NCBI GenBank assembly: GCA_023440865.1
Contig: JAEXRM010000169.1
Span: forward strand, 1-13,133
Direction: 5' to 3'
Length of the DNA: 13,133 nt
Origin: Bacillota bacterium
GTDB taxonomy: Bacteria; Bacillota; Clostridia; DSM-8532
The position numbers and the translations under genes were made by a program. Below, piece after piece: positions 6,457-13,133 of the stretch. The notes beneath the pieces are model-generated. The model did not search any database and was not told where the DNA came from. It worked only from the letters and a program-made list of their open reading frames with translations. Within the stretch, counting starts at the first letter, position 1. The number at the start of each line of letters is the position of its first letter.

Positions 6457-8151
6457 ATGATTACGTCTGAGAAAAAGACGGTCCGTCGACTCGGCGACCT
6501 GATGCTCGAGTCCGGACTGATCTCGACAAAGCAACTCGAGGAAGCGCTCGAAACCCAGAAGACCACCAAGAAGCGCATCGGCGATGTGCTGGTGGAAAAG
6601 GGATTCATCAGCGAACGGCAGCTGGTCAGCGTACTGGAATACCACTTCCATGTGCCGTTTGTCGACCTCAGCGAAACCCCCATCCGCGACAATGCCATCA
6701 ACCTCATCAACGAGGGCATGGCCAAGCGCGCACGGCTCATTCCCTTCGAGCTCGAGGACAACGTGCTCTCCGTCGCCATGGCCGATCCGCTCGACCTGGC
6801 CGCCGTCGAGGATGTCAAGCGTACCACGGGCAAGGAGATCAAGGTCTTCATCTCGATGTCCAAGGACATCCAGATCGCCATCGACCGGTTCTATGGCAAG
6901 GAAAGCGCCGAAAAGGCCGTTCAGGAGCTGAACAAGGACTTTTCGATCGAGGATCTGTCCAGTCTCGAGGCGCAGATCGCCAATGACGTGTCCAACGCGC
7001 CGGTTGTCCGTCTCGTCAGCTCCATCATCCAGCACGCCATCCGCCTATCGGCTTCCGACATCCACATCGAGCCGCTCGAGGACAAGATCCGCGTGCGGTT
7101 CCGCGTGGACGGCGAGCTGCAGGAGATCATGCATACGGCCAAGGCCGCCCTGTCCGCCATCGTGACCCGCATCAAGATCATGGGCGGCATGGACATCGCG
7201 GAAAAGCGCATCCCGCAGGATGGCCGCGTGGAAACGGTCATCGACGGCCAGAGTGTGGACATGCGCCTCTCCGTCCTCCCCACCGTCGACGGTGAAAAGA
7301 TCGTCATCCGTCTGCTCGGCCGCAGCGACACGCTCATGAGCAAGACGCAGCTTGGCTTCACCGAGGGCAATCTGGCCCTGTTCGACGCCATCATCAAGAA
7401 TCCGCACGGCATCATCCTCATCTGCGGCCCCACCGGCTCGGGCAAGACGACGACGCTCTATACCGCCCTTGCCGAGCTGAACACGCCCAACATCAACATC
7501 GTCACCGTCGAGGACCCGGTCGAGTACCGCCTCAACGGCGTCAACCAGGTGCAGGTCAACGCGAAGGCGGGCATGACGTTTGCCTCCGGCCTGCGCTCCA
7601 TACTGCGACAGGACCCCGACATCATCCTCATCGGCGAGATCCGGGACGGCGAGACCGCGCAGATCGCCGTCCGTTCGGCCATCACGGGCCACCTTGTGCT
7701 CTCGACGATCCATACGAACGATGCCGTGGCATCCATTTCGCGTCTGGTGGACATGGGCATCGAGCCGTACCTGCTCTCCTCCTCGATGGTCGGTGTCATC
7801 GCCCAGCGCCTGGTGCGCCGCATCTGCCCCAAGTGCAAGACCAGCTACCGGCCGGACCACAACGAGATGATGCTGCTCAAGCTGCGGGAACCGCAACCCC
7901 TCTACAAGGGCGCGGGCTGCCAGGCCTGCAACTTCACCGGCTACAGCAAGCGAATCGCCATCCACGAGATCGTGCAGATCAACAAGGACATGCGCGAGCT
8001 CATCAACCGCCGCGCCACCCTCGACCAGATGCGTGCCGCCGCCACCCGCTACGGCACGGTCACCCTGCGCGACAACTGCGTGCAGCTGGTCATGGACGGC
8101 GTGACAACGACCGACGAGCTGCTGCGCGTGACATACAGCCTCGATGCGTGA
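6457..8151 (+). CDS. pilB: PilB, type IV pilus assembly (extension) ATPase
   Basis: The protein has 564 residues, the usual size for PilB/GspE. It is the cytoplasmic hexameric ATPase that powers pilin polymerisation. The N-terminal T2SSE_N-type domain starts at RRLGDLMLESGL. The catalytic core has Walker A GPTGSGKT (324-331), an Asp box with VEDPVEYRL, Walker B DPDIILIGE (from about 386) and a His box STIHTND (His at about 419). A four-cysteine zinc motif, CPKC (457/460) and CQAC (488/491), is typical of extension ATPases and absent from PilT. I chose ATG 6457 because AGGGG lies just before it and the domain begins soon after; the frame is open further upstream to a TTG at 6418, which has no ribosome binding site. 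pilT follows after 75 nt on the same strand, so the two are probably co-transcribed. pilC and pilin genes do not follow. Confidence 0.96.
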   Translation: MITSEKKTVRRLGDLMLESGLISTKQLEEALETQKTTKKRIGDVLVEKGFISERQLVSVLEYHFHVPFVDLSETPIRDNAINLINEGMAKRARLIPFELEDNVLSVAMADPLDLAAVEDVKRTTGKEIKVFISMSKDIQIAIDRFYGKESAEKAVQELNKDFSIEDLSSLEAQIANDVSNAPVVRLVSSIIQHAIRLSASDIHIEPLEDKIRVRFRVDGELQEIMHTAKAALSAIVTRIKIMGGMDIAEKRIPQDGRVETVIDGQSVDMRLSVLPTVDGEKIVIRLLGRSDTLMSKTQLGFTEGNLALFDAIIKNPHGIILICGPTGSGKTTTLYTALAELNTPNINIVTVEDPVEYRLNGVNQVQVNAKAGMTFASGLRSILRQDPDIILIGEIRDGETAQIAVRSAITGHLVLSTIHTNDAVASISRLVDMGIEPYLLSSSMVGVIAQRLVRRICPKCKTSYRPDHNEMMLLKLREPQPLYKGAGCQACNFTGYSKRIAIHEIVQINKDMRELINRRATLDQMRAAATRYGTVTLRDNCVQLVMDGVTTTDELLRVTYSLDA

Positions 8152-8165
8152 ACCGTTTGATTTCT

Positions 8166-8226
8166 GGGGAAACTAGCAAAGGCGGCGAGCAAAGCAATCA
8201 CCTGCTGCCGGACGACGGGGGTAGCC
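8166..8226 (+). other. pilB-pilT spacer with weak GEMM-like sequence blocks
   Basis: The 75-nt spacer has GGGGAAAC (8166-8173), GCAAAGC (8189-8195) and GGGGGUAGCC (8217-8226) in the order of a c-di-GMP-I aptamer, though more closely spaced than in the real one at 436-550. GGCGGC (8181-8186) can pair with GCUGCC (8204-8209). The invariant GACGCAAAGCC block is incomplete (GAGCAAAGC) and no clean P2 stem with a GNRA loop forms. GGGGG also serves as the pilT Shine-Dalgarno, 5 nt before ATG 8227. It may be a degenerate riboswitch or chance; I lean towards chance. Confidence 0.2.
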
Positions 8227-9320
8227 ATGATGACTAGGGAATTGTCAGGAGTCGATACGCATCCTTCCATCAACGATTACCTGGTCAAGTCGCTCAAGGC
8301 CGGCGCATCCGACCTGCACATCACGGTATTCCGGCCCGTGACCCTGCGCATCAACGGCAACCTCATCGCCATCGGCGATCACCCGCTGACGCCGGATGAG
8401 ACCGAATGCTTCGCCCGCGACATCACGACGGAGGAGCAGTTCGCCGAAGTGGAATCCAAGGGCGAATACGACTTTTCCTACGTCATCCCCCACGTCAGCC
8501 GTTTCCGCGTGAACGTGTTCAAGCAGCGCAAGAGCTATGCCATCTCCGCACGCGTCATCAAGCCGGAAATGCCGACCATCGAATCACTCGGCATGCCGCA
8601 GCTGCTCAAGGAGATCTCCCTGCGGCCGCGCGGCCTGTTCCTCGTCACCGGACCCACCGGGTCGGGCAAATCCACCACGCTGGCCGCCATGATCGAGCAC
8701 ATCAACCAGAGCCGTTCCTGCCACATCCTCACGCTGGAGAACCCCATCGAGTACCTGTTCCGGCACAATGTCGCCATGATCAACCAGCGCGAGGTCGGCG
8801 ACGACACACGATCGTTTGCAAGCGGCCTCCGGGCCGGCCTGCGTGAGGATCCGGACGTCATCCTCGTCGGCGAGATGCGTGACCTCGAGACCATCAGCAC
8901 GGCCGTATCCGCCGCCGAGACGGGCCACTACGTGCTGTCCACGCTGCATACCACGAGCGCGGCGTCACGGTCGACCGCATCATCGACTCCTTCCCGCCGC
9001 ACCAGCAGCAGCAGGTGCGCATCCAGCTGGCCTCCACGCTGCAGGCGATCCTGTCGCAGCAGCTGCTGCCCCTTGCCGACGGCAACGGCCGTGTGGCCGC
9101 CATCGAGCTGCTGCTGGTGAACGACGCCGTCCGCAACATGATCCGCGAAGGCAAGAGCCACCAAATCGACACCGTGCTGCAGACGAACATCAAGAACGGC
9201 ATGATCCCCATGGACTACTCGCTGGCCGAGCTCGTCAAGCAGGGACATGTCACGTTCGACGACGCGATGTCGCGTTGCCAGAACACGGACATGCTCAAGC
9301 GGTATCTGCAGAACTTCTAG
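8227..9320 (+). pseudogene. pilT: PilT, type IV pilus retraction ATPase, interrupted by a 1-base frameshift
   Basis: PilT is the hexameric ATPase that retracts pili and drives twitching. The first frame (8227 onward) encodes a normal N-terminal domain (DLHITVFRPVTLRINGNL), Walker A GPTGSGKS (142-149), an Asp box (LENPIEYLF), Walker B DPDVILVGE and the His box STLHTT. After TSAA (about 8961) the frame is lost and runs on as nonsense to a stop at 9120. Homology resumes in another frame from about 8964, as VTVDRIIDSFPPHQQQQ, and continues through VRNMIREGKSHQID to a normal end at 9320. Adding one base near 8962-8964 restores a protein of about 364 residues, the usual PilT length. No second lesion is visible, so this is either a recent mutation or a sequencing/assembly error in a GC-rich stretch. 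If real, the product ends soon after the His box and cannot form a normal retraction motor. Confidence 0.92.
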
Positions 9321-9422
9321 GCCGCGCTCCGGCGCTTCCGAAAACCGCCGGAACGTTGCGGCGCACAAGCGGCATCTGCAGTGCTCACCCGAAGGCGGCA
9401 CGCCGGCATGACGGTTGACAGC

Positions 9423-9458
9423 ACAACGGCCACCTTCCGCAAGGAAGGTGGCCGTTGT
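9423..9458. terminator. hairpin between convergent pilT and SLH gene 2, probably a two-way terminator
   Basis: A perfect 16-bp inverted repeat (9423-9438 with 9443-9458) is closed by a GCAA tetraloop. It sits 103 nt after the pilT stop and 66 nt after the stop of the convergent SLH gene. Neither side has a real U-tract (plus side GTTGTATGTTCC, minus side GTTGTGCTGTC), so it may act as a 3'-end stabiliser or a weak terminator. Confidence 0.65.
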
Positions 9459-9470
9459 ATGTTCCGGGAG

Positions 9471-9502
9471 CCTCATGATGACATGCCATGAACCTCATGA
9501 TG
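9471..9502. repeat. 10-bp direct repeat CCTCATGATG
   Basis: CCTCATGATG occurs at 9471-9480 and again at 9493-9502. The copies are 22 bp apart start to start, about two helical turns. They lie between the terminator hairpin and the stop of SLH gene 2. I know of no function; a protein-binding site or chance are both possible. Confidence 0.6.
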
Positions 9503-9523
9503 CGGATGCAGCAAGAACCAGCG

Positions 9524-11866
9524 CTATGCAGGCTTTTCCGGCACGATCAGCGAAATCGGCGCCTTCACCAGCTTGTTCCTGTTGTAGGAGGTGTCCGTGA
9601 TGCTGTCCTTCAACGTCAACGACAGGACATCGTCCTTGACCAGCGCGTCCGCATCCGTCACCGTGATGACATGGCTGTTGGCAACCGCCCCGGCTGTCAC
9701 CGTGGAGACGATTTCGGCATCATCCTTTTTCAGCATGTAGTCTGTCAGCGCAAAGCCGTCGACCGGCTCGGAAAAGACGACCGTGATCTTCAGCGCCTCC
9801 GCATCCCAGGCGATGCCGGCGGATGCATCCGGTGCGGTGACATCCTTGAGATGGATATAGGCTAGCTCCCTGGTCACCTCAGCCAGCGGATTCCTGTCCA
9901 AGGACACGTCGGTGATGGTGCCCTTGAGTGTCAGCCGCAGCTTGTTGACGCCGTCATGCAGGTCGCCGGCATCGAGCTTGATGATCCCCTTCCTGTCAGA
10001 CACAACATAGGATACGTCTATCGCCGCGACCGTGACCGCATCATAGGTGCCAGCCGCATCGGGGCGCTCCTTTGTCAGGGTGAGGTCTTCCAGCGCGAAG
10101 CCATCCACCGGTTCGCTGAACTGCACCGTCAGCGTAAACCCCGTTTCGCCGGAGACCGGAGTCACATCGCCAACCGTCGCCGTCGGCGCGGTCAGATCGA
10201 TCGTCGGCACGGTGAACACGAGGCTCTTCTCGTCCGTCTGCACATTTCCGGCGTAGTCACGGATGTCCTTGTAGAACAAGGTCATGCTCGAGCCCGAGGA
10301 AGCCTCGGTCAGGTGCTGCGCGCCGTTGAGCTGCAGCAGGGCGACCTTGTTGTCGGAATGGAAGGTGACCGCTGACATGGCATAGTCCACGGTCAGGACG
10401 CCTTGCCGGATCCGCAGGTCGCCGGCCGCCGGCACAACCGCTTCGCTGAAGGTGATCTGGATGGTGTCATGGTCCATCACATCCACCCTGGTCACACCGG
10501 GCTTGAGGTTGTCGCTGCCAAGCGTGAACGCATCGGTCAACGGGGCTGTCGCCACGTTCCCGAACTCATCCCTGAGCCCCGCAGTCACAAGGGCTTCCCA
10601 CCGGCCATTGGCGAGCGGTGTGGCCAAATTCACGGTCAGCACCTTGTTGTAGTCACTGAATGCGAATGTCGCACCCGCCGGCTTTTCAACGGGAACGGGC
10701 AGCACCTGGTACAGGCGGACCAGCGCGCCCGCCTGATCGGCCGTCATGCCGACGGGCTCGCTGAAGATGAACTTGATCTGGGAGGCATTGACTGCCTCGA
10801 CATTCACAAGAGCCGGCACGGTCGTGTCATTGAACAGCACGGATTTTGTCGTGCCGTCCGAGACCGCGCTTGTGGCGATGGCCTTGATGGTTGTCGCCGG
10901 GGTGATGAACACCTGGTCTCCGTTCACGAAGGATGTCATGAAGGAGAACAGCACCGCCTTGCCGGAGACGCCGACACCGAACACCGCCGGCACACCGCTG
11001 GTCGAGCCGTTTGCGAGTGTGCGGACCTCCGCATCCTCGAATGTGCCATTCTTGTTCGCGTCATTTTTCACGACGACCTGAAACGCGGTGGTGGATACCG
11101 TCGTGCCATTGAGCGTCTGAGAGAAGGTGCCCTGGAGGGTGTTGGCGGCGAGCGGTTTGAGCGACCAGGTCATCTTGTCCACTTCCGGATCGAACAGCCC
11201 GGAATTCTCCGCCTTCTCACGGCTGACCCACATCAGCTGCACGAGGCGCTGGATGAGCTTCTTGTCGCTTCCCTTCATCTTCCAGCGCAGGGAGTCGAAC
11301 ATGATGCCCGTCAGGGCATCGCGTGTGGATGGCGAGAGCCTGTCGAGCTCGGCGTATTGGTCCGCTGTCAGGAAGCCCAGCTTCACCAGCAGCTCGGTGT
11401 TGTTCCAGATGTCCTCGGTGTAATAGAGCGCCCGTGCGTACCAGGTATACACCATGCGCGCGTTGACGGGCAGGTTCGCGCCAAATTTGCCATTTCCGAT
11501 GCCATTGGTGACGTTGTGGCGGATGGCGTAATCGATGTACGGGGCAGCCCATGCGGGAACATCCGTGTACCCTTCCACCTTGGTGAGCGAGGCCTTGAAA
11601 CCGGTTGCCGGATCCGTGTCGGCAGGCCACCCAAGCGCCTCGCCGATCATCTTGATGGCCTCGGCGCGCGTTGCGCCGGTGCCCAGGTCGGGATCGTACA
11701 CCTGGGGGCTTCTTCCCTTGAAGAGCCCCATGTCATACAGCGCGGCCGCCTTGAATTCATTCTGGAAATGCTTTCCTCTGTTGTCCGGCTTGCCTTTGGC
11801 TAATACGGTTGCGGTGCTGGTCATCAACAAGGCGACCACCAGAACCAATGATACGATTCTTTTCAT
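9524..11866 (-). CDS. SLH-domain cell-surface protein with Ig-like repeats (paralogue 2)
   Basis: The protein has 780 residues. ATG 11866 is preceded by GGGAGG with a 7-nt gap and opens the signal peptide MKRIVSLVLVVALLMTSTATVLA. The first SLH motif (about 41-80) carries YDPDLGTGATRAEA. A second is at about 98-148 (GYTDVPAWAAPYIDYAI, MVYTWYARALYY). A third, degenerate one or helical extension spans about 158-223 and ends IQRLVQLMWVSREKAE. Ig-like modules follow, with FSEPV/FSEAV signatures at about 368, 473, 583 and 698; the last two are FSEPVDGFAL. A short DANKNGTFEDAE segment (about 269-280) resembles a calcium-binding loop. It matches paralogue 1 in order, length and many motifs but lacks its Gly/Met-rich linker. 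The role is probably wall-bound S-layer-like or adhesive. It is convergent with pilT and has an unusually structured leader. Confidence 0.9.
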   Translation of the reverse strand: MKRIVSLVLVVALLMTSTATVLAKGKPDNRGKHFQNEFKAAALYDMGLFKGRSPQVYDPDLGTGATRAEAIKMIGEALGWPADTDPATGFKASLTKVEGYTDVPAWAAPYIDYAIRHNVTNGIGNGKFGANLPVNARMVYTWYARALYYTEDIWNNTELLVKLGFLTADQYAELDRLSPSTRDALTGIMFDSLRWKMKGSDKKLIQRLVQLMWVSREKAENSGLFDPEVDKMTWSLKPLAANTLQGTFSQTLNGTTVSTTAFQVVVKNDANKNGTFEDAEVRTLANGSTSGVPAVFGVGVSGKAVLFSFMTSFVNGDQVFITPATTIKAIATSAVSDGTTKSVLFNDTTVPALVNVEAVNASQIKFIFSEPVGMTADQAGALVRLYQVLPVPVEKPAGATFAFSDYNKVLTVNLATPLANGRWEALVTAGLRDEFGNVATAPLTDAFTLGSDNLKPGVTRVDVMDHDTIQITFSEAVVPAAGDLRIRQGVLTVDYAMSAVTFHSDNKVALLQLNGAQHLTEASSGSSMTLFYKDIRDYAGNVQTDEKSLVFTVPTIDLTAPTATVGDVTPVSGETGFTLTVQFSEPVDGFALEDLTLTKERPDAAGTYDAVTVAAIDVSYVVSDRKGIIKLDAGDLHDGVNKLRLTLKGTITDVSLDRNPLAEVTRELAYIHLKDVTAPDASAGIAWDAEALKITVVFSEPVDGFALTDYMLKKDDAEIVSTVTAGAVANSHVITVTDADALVKDDVLSLTLKDSITDTSYNRNKLVKAPISLIVPEKPA

Positions 11867-11882
11867 GACACACCTCCCATGT

Positions 11883-11960
11883 GATGGAACCACGACGACA
11901 ACCTGTCATGTTGTCATGCATCAGACAGGATGCATGGCATGTCGTTCAGGTGGTTCCATC
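11883..11960 (-). promoter_or_regulatory. candidate structured 5' leader RNA of SLH gene 2 (three-way junction with complementary loops)
   Basis: On the reverse strand, GATGGAACCAC (11960-11950) pairs perfectly with GTGGTTCCATC (11893-11883), closing a 56-nt interior. Inside are two hairpins. One is CAUGCAU/AUGCAUG with loop CCUGUCUG (11936-11915). The other is GACAAC/GUUGUC with loop AUGACAG (11915-11897). Their loops are complementary (CUGUC with GACAG, 5 bp, or 6 with a stem base), allowing a kissing interaction. The 5' P1 strand runs into CACCU (11951-11947), which can pair with AGGUG in the Shine-Dalgarno region (11874-11870). Opening P1 could therefore mask the ribosome binding site. 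I do not recognise the core bases of a known riboswitch class. I see no clear promoter upstream. Confidence 0.55.
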
Positions 11961-11981
11961 TAGTAGACGTTTGGTGGTCAT

Positions 11982-12040
11982 GGGTTCGTGCACAAGAGAG
12001 GCGGTTGTCATGGAAGTGACATGATGGTGTAAACAAACCC
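11982..12040 (-). promoter_or_regulatory. second possible stem-loop domain in the SLH gene 2 leader / 3' end of the upstream gene
   Basis: Reverse-strand GGGUUUGU (12040-12033) can pair with ACGAACCC (11989-11982) using one G-U wobble. It encloses a small hairpin, UCAUG-UCACUUC-CAUGA. The wobble pairs only in minus-strand RNA. It starts within the stop codon of the upstream gene, so it could belong to that gene's 3' end or to the SLH leader. No U-tract follows, so I do not call it a terminator. Confidence 0.3.
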
Positions 12041-13133
12041 TACATGACGCCCCACACCTCGCGGTCCATCAAGCCGAGCCGAATGGAGAGCATGTCGGCC
12101 GCGTACAGCCTGCCGACCTCGGCAAACGTCAGACGCACGACCGCGCCTCCCTCCTGCTCGATGACGAAGTCACGGGCGTCGGCGATCTTTTTGCGCTTGT
12201 AACCCGGCTCCTGCCCGCCCTGTTCGAGCATGGCACGGACCATCTCCTCATACCGGGTCTCCAGCTCGGCCGGTTCGCAGACCCATGAGAAATGCTGCAC
12301 ATGGCGAAAGTCCACGATCGTGAATGCCGAATACTCGAGCAGCAGCCCCTGTCTTTCCCCATCGTGCCGGATATGGCGGAGGAAAGGCATGAACTGCGTC
12401 AGCACGTCGAGCTTGAGGCTGTGCTCGCCGAAATGCGCACGCATGCACTCGCGCATGTACCACCAGTGGAGCGCGTGCAGACCCTTGAGCCCCTCCGGTT
12501 CGGACTTGCCCGGCTGCTTGTCCGCGGAACCGTTCCTGCCCTCCAGCCGCACCAGCTCAGCCGCTTCCCACGCCAGGGACTCGTCGGGGATGCCGTACAA
12601 TGCGATGAGCCGATGCGTCAGCTGCTGTGGGAAATCCTTCTCCCCATGCACCTGCAGAAACCGGGCAAGCATCTCCCAGCGCTTCTGCTCATCCGCAATC
12701 TCCAGACTCTGCAGCAGTTCGTGACCATCCAGCAGATAGGCCGAAGCGTCGCATATCGTGAACCATTGCTCCCGCAGCCGCTGGAACAGCGGTGCGTGAC
12801 GCAGCAGACCCTGATCGGCGGCATAGATGCCCAGCAGGGTGCGATGCGCCATGAACTCAGACAACAGGTGCGCCAACGGATCCGTGCCAGGTTCATACCG
12901 CACCAGGTCATCATGGGACGACTTCAACAGCCGTTCCACACGCTGAAGAAAGCCGGCGTGTCCGCGCAGCCAGGCGGCACACCGTGCAAATTCGGCCCGC
13001 AGCAGGTCATTGTCGCAATGAAACTGGAAATGGGCACGCAGCTGCAGGTAGTACGTCTTGCCCGAAAGTGCCTCCGCGACCGGTTCCCACCGGCCGCGTG
13101 CGGTTTGCTCCCGTGCCTGGGGCAGTGCCAGCA
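12040..13133 (-). CDS. hypothetical protein, 5' end beyond window
   Basis: The reverse-strand frame stays open from the right edge to a TAG at 12042-12040, giving 363 visible codons; the true start lies outside. The GTG at 12939 should not be taken as the start, because the frame continues upstream with sensible protein sequence (TYYLQLRAHFQF, then LLRAEFARCAAWLRGHAGFLQRV). The visible protein is soluble, probably almost all helical, and rich in Leu, Arg, Glu and aromatic residues (HALHWWYMRECMRAHF). It has no signal peptide or membrane segment in view and no catalytic motif I can name. The short C-terminal part (RDFVIEQEGGAVVRLTFAE) may be a small beta element. Codon use resembles its neighbours. 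It is followed by the SLH gene after 173 nt on the same strand. I do not recognise the family. Confidence 0.8.
   Translation of the reverse strand, partial: LALPQAREQTARGRWEPVAEALSGKTYYLQLRAHFQFHCDNDLLRAEFARCAAWLRGHAGFLQRVERLLKSSHDDLVRYEPGTDPLAHLLSEFMAHRTLLGIYAADQGLLRHAPLFQRLREQWFTICDASAYLLDGHELLQSLEIADEQKRWEMLARFLQVHGEKDFPQQLTHRLIALYGIPDESLAWEAAELVRLEGRNGSADKQPGKSEPEGLKGLHALHWWYMRECMRAHFGEHSLKLDVLTQFMPFLRHIRHDGERQGLLLEYSAFTIVDFRHVQHFSWVCEPAELETRYEEMVRAMLEQGGQEPGYKRKKIADARDFVIEQEGGAVVRLTFAEVGRLYAADMLSIRLGLMDREVWGVM

Noticed and set aside
8955..8970. Programmed ribosomal frameshift in pilT
   Set aside because: There is no slippery heptamer or U/A-rich slip site at the junction, and PilT is not known to use frameshifting; mutation or sequencing error is simpler.
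9320..9370. GC-rich hairpin CCGGCG/CGCCGG just after the pilT stop
   Set aside because: It has no U-tract and a long loop, and the 16-bp hairpin at 9423-9458 is a far better transcript end.
11864..12045. Clustered TGTCATG/CATGACA heptamers (11864, 11904, 11912, 12006), also at 3413, 3539, 3605 and 6304
   Set aside because: Several are part of the leader hairpins or of Met-Thr start contexts, and the same word occurs inside coding regions (near 1537, 10466 and 10934), so I cannot argue for an operator.
1..13133. Mobile elements, CRISPR, tRNA or toxin-antitoxin genes
   Set aside because: Reading both strands I found no transposase or integrase motif, no regularly spaced repeat array, no tRNA-like cloverleaf and no small gene pair that I could support.

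Overview
The window looks like a chromosomal cell-surface locus of a Gram-positive-type bacterium, most likely Bacillota. The reasons are two SLH-domain surface proteins, a YfhO-family membrane protein, strong GGAGG-type ribosome binding sites and sigma-A-like promoters. The genes are fairly G+C-rich and the spacer near 550-750 is AT-rich. I cannot assign a genus. I see no tRNA, rRNA, CRISPR array, insertion sequence or phage gene.

Layout from left to right. (1) At 1-603 on the minus strand is the start of a secreted protein gene, cut by the window edge. Its leader is a clear c-di-GMP-I (GEMM-I) riboswitch, behind a near-consensus promoter (TTGACA, 17-nt spacer, TAGAAT). (2) At 755-3544 (minus) is a large YfhO-family polytopic membrane protein. 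(3) At 3840-6179 (minus) is an SLH-anchored protein with Ig-like repeats, followed by a good intrinsic terminator. (4) At 6457-9320 (plus) are the type IV pilus motor genes pilB and pilT. pilT is broken by a single-base frameshift near 8962, but both halves are otherwise well conserved. (5) At 9524-11866 (minus) is a second SLH/Ig-like protein, paralogous to the first and convergent with pilT; a 16-bp perfect hairpin separates them. Its leader holds an unusual RNA-like structure: an 11-bp perfect closing stem, two inner hairpins whose loops are complementary, and a possible anti-Shine-Dalgarno. (6) At 12040-13133 (minus) is the 3' part of a gene of unknown function, cut by the right edge.

How the parts may work together (inference): the pilus motors, the two wall-bound Ig-repeat proteins, a possible wall-polymer-modifying enzyme and a secreted protein controlled by c-di-GMP suggest a locus for surface attachment or motility-to-sessile switching. 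The two best leads are the c-di-GMP riboswitch in front of an unrecognised secreted protein and the unassigned structured leader of the second SLH gene. The rest of the pilus machinery (PilC, pilins, PilM-Q) is not in this window.
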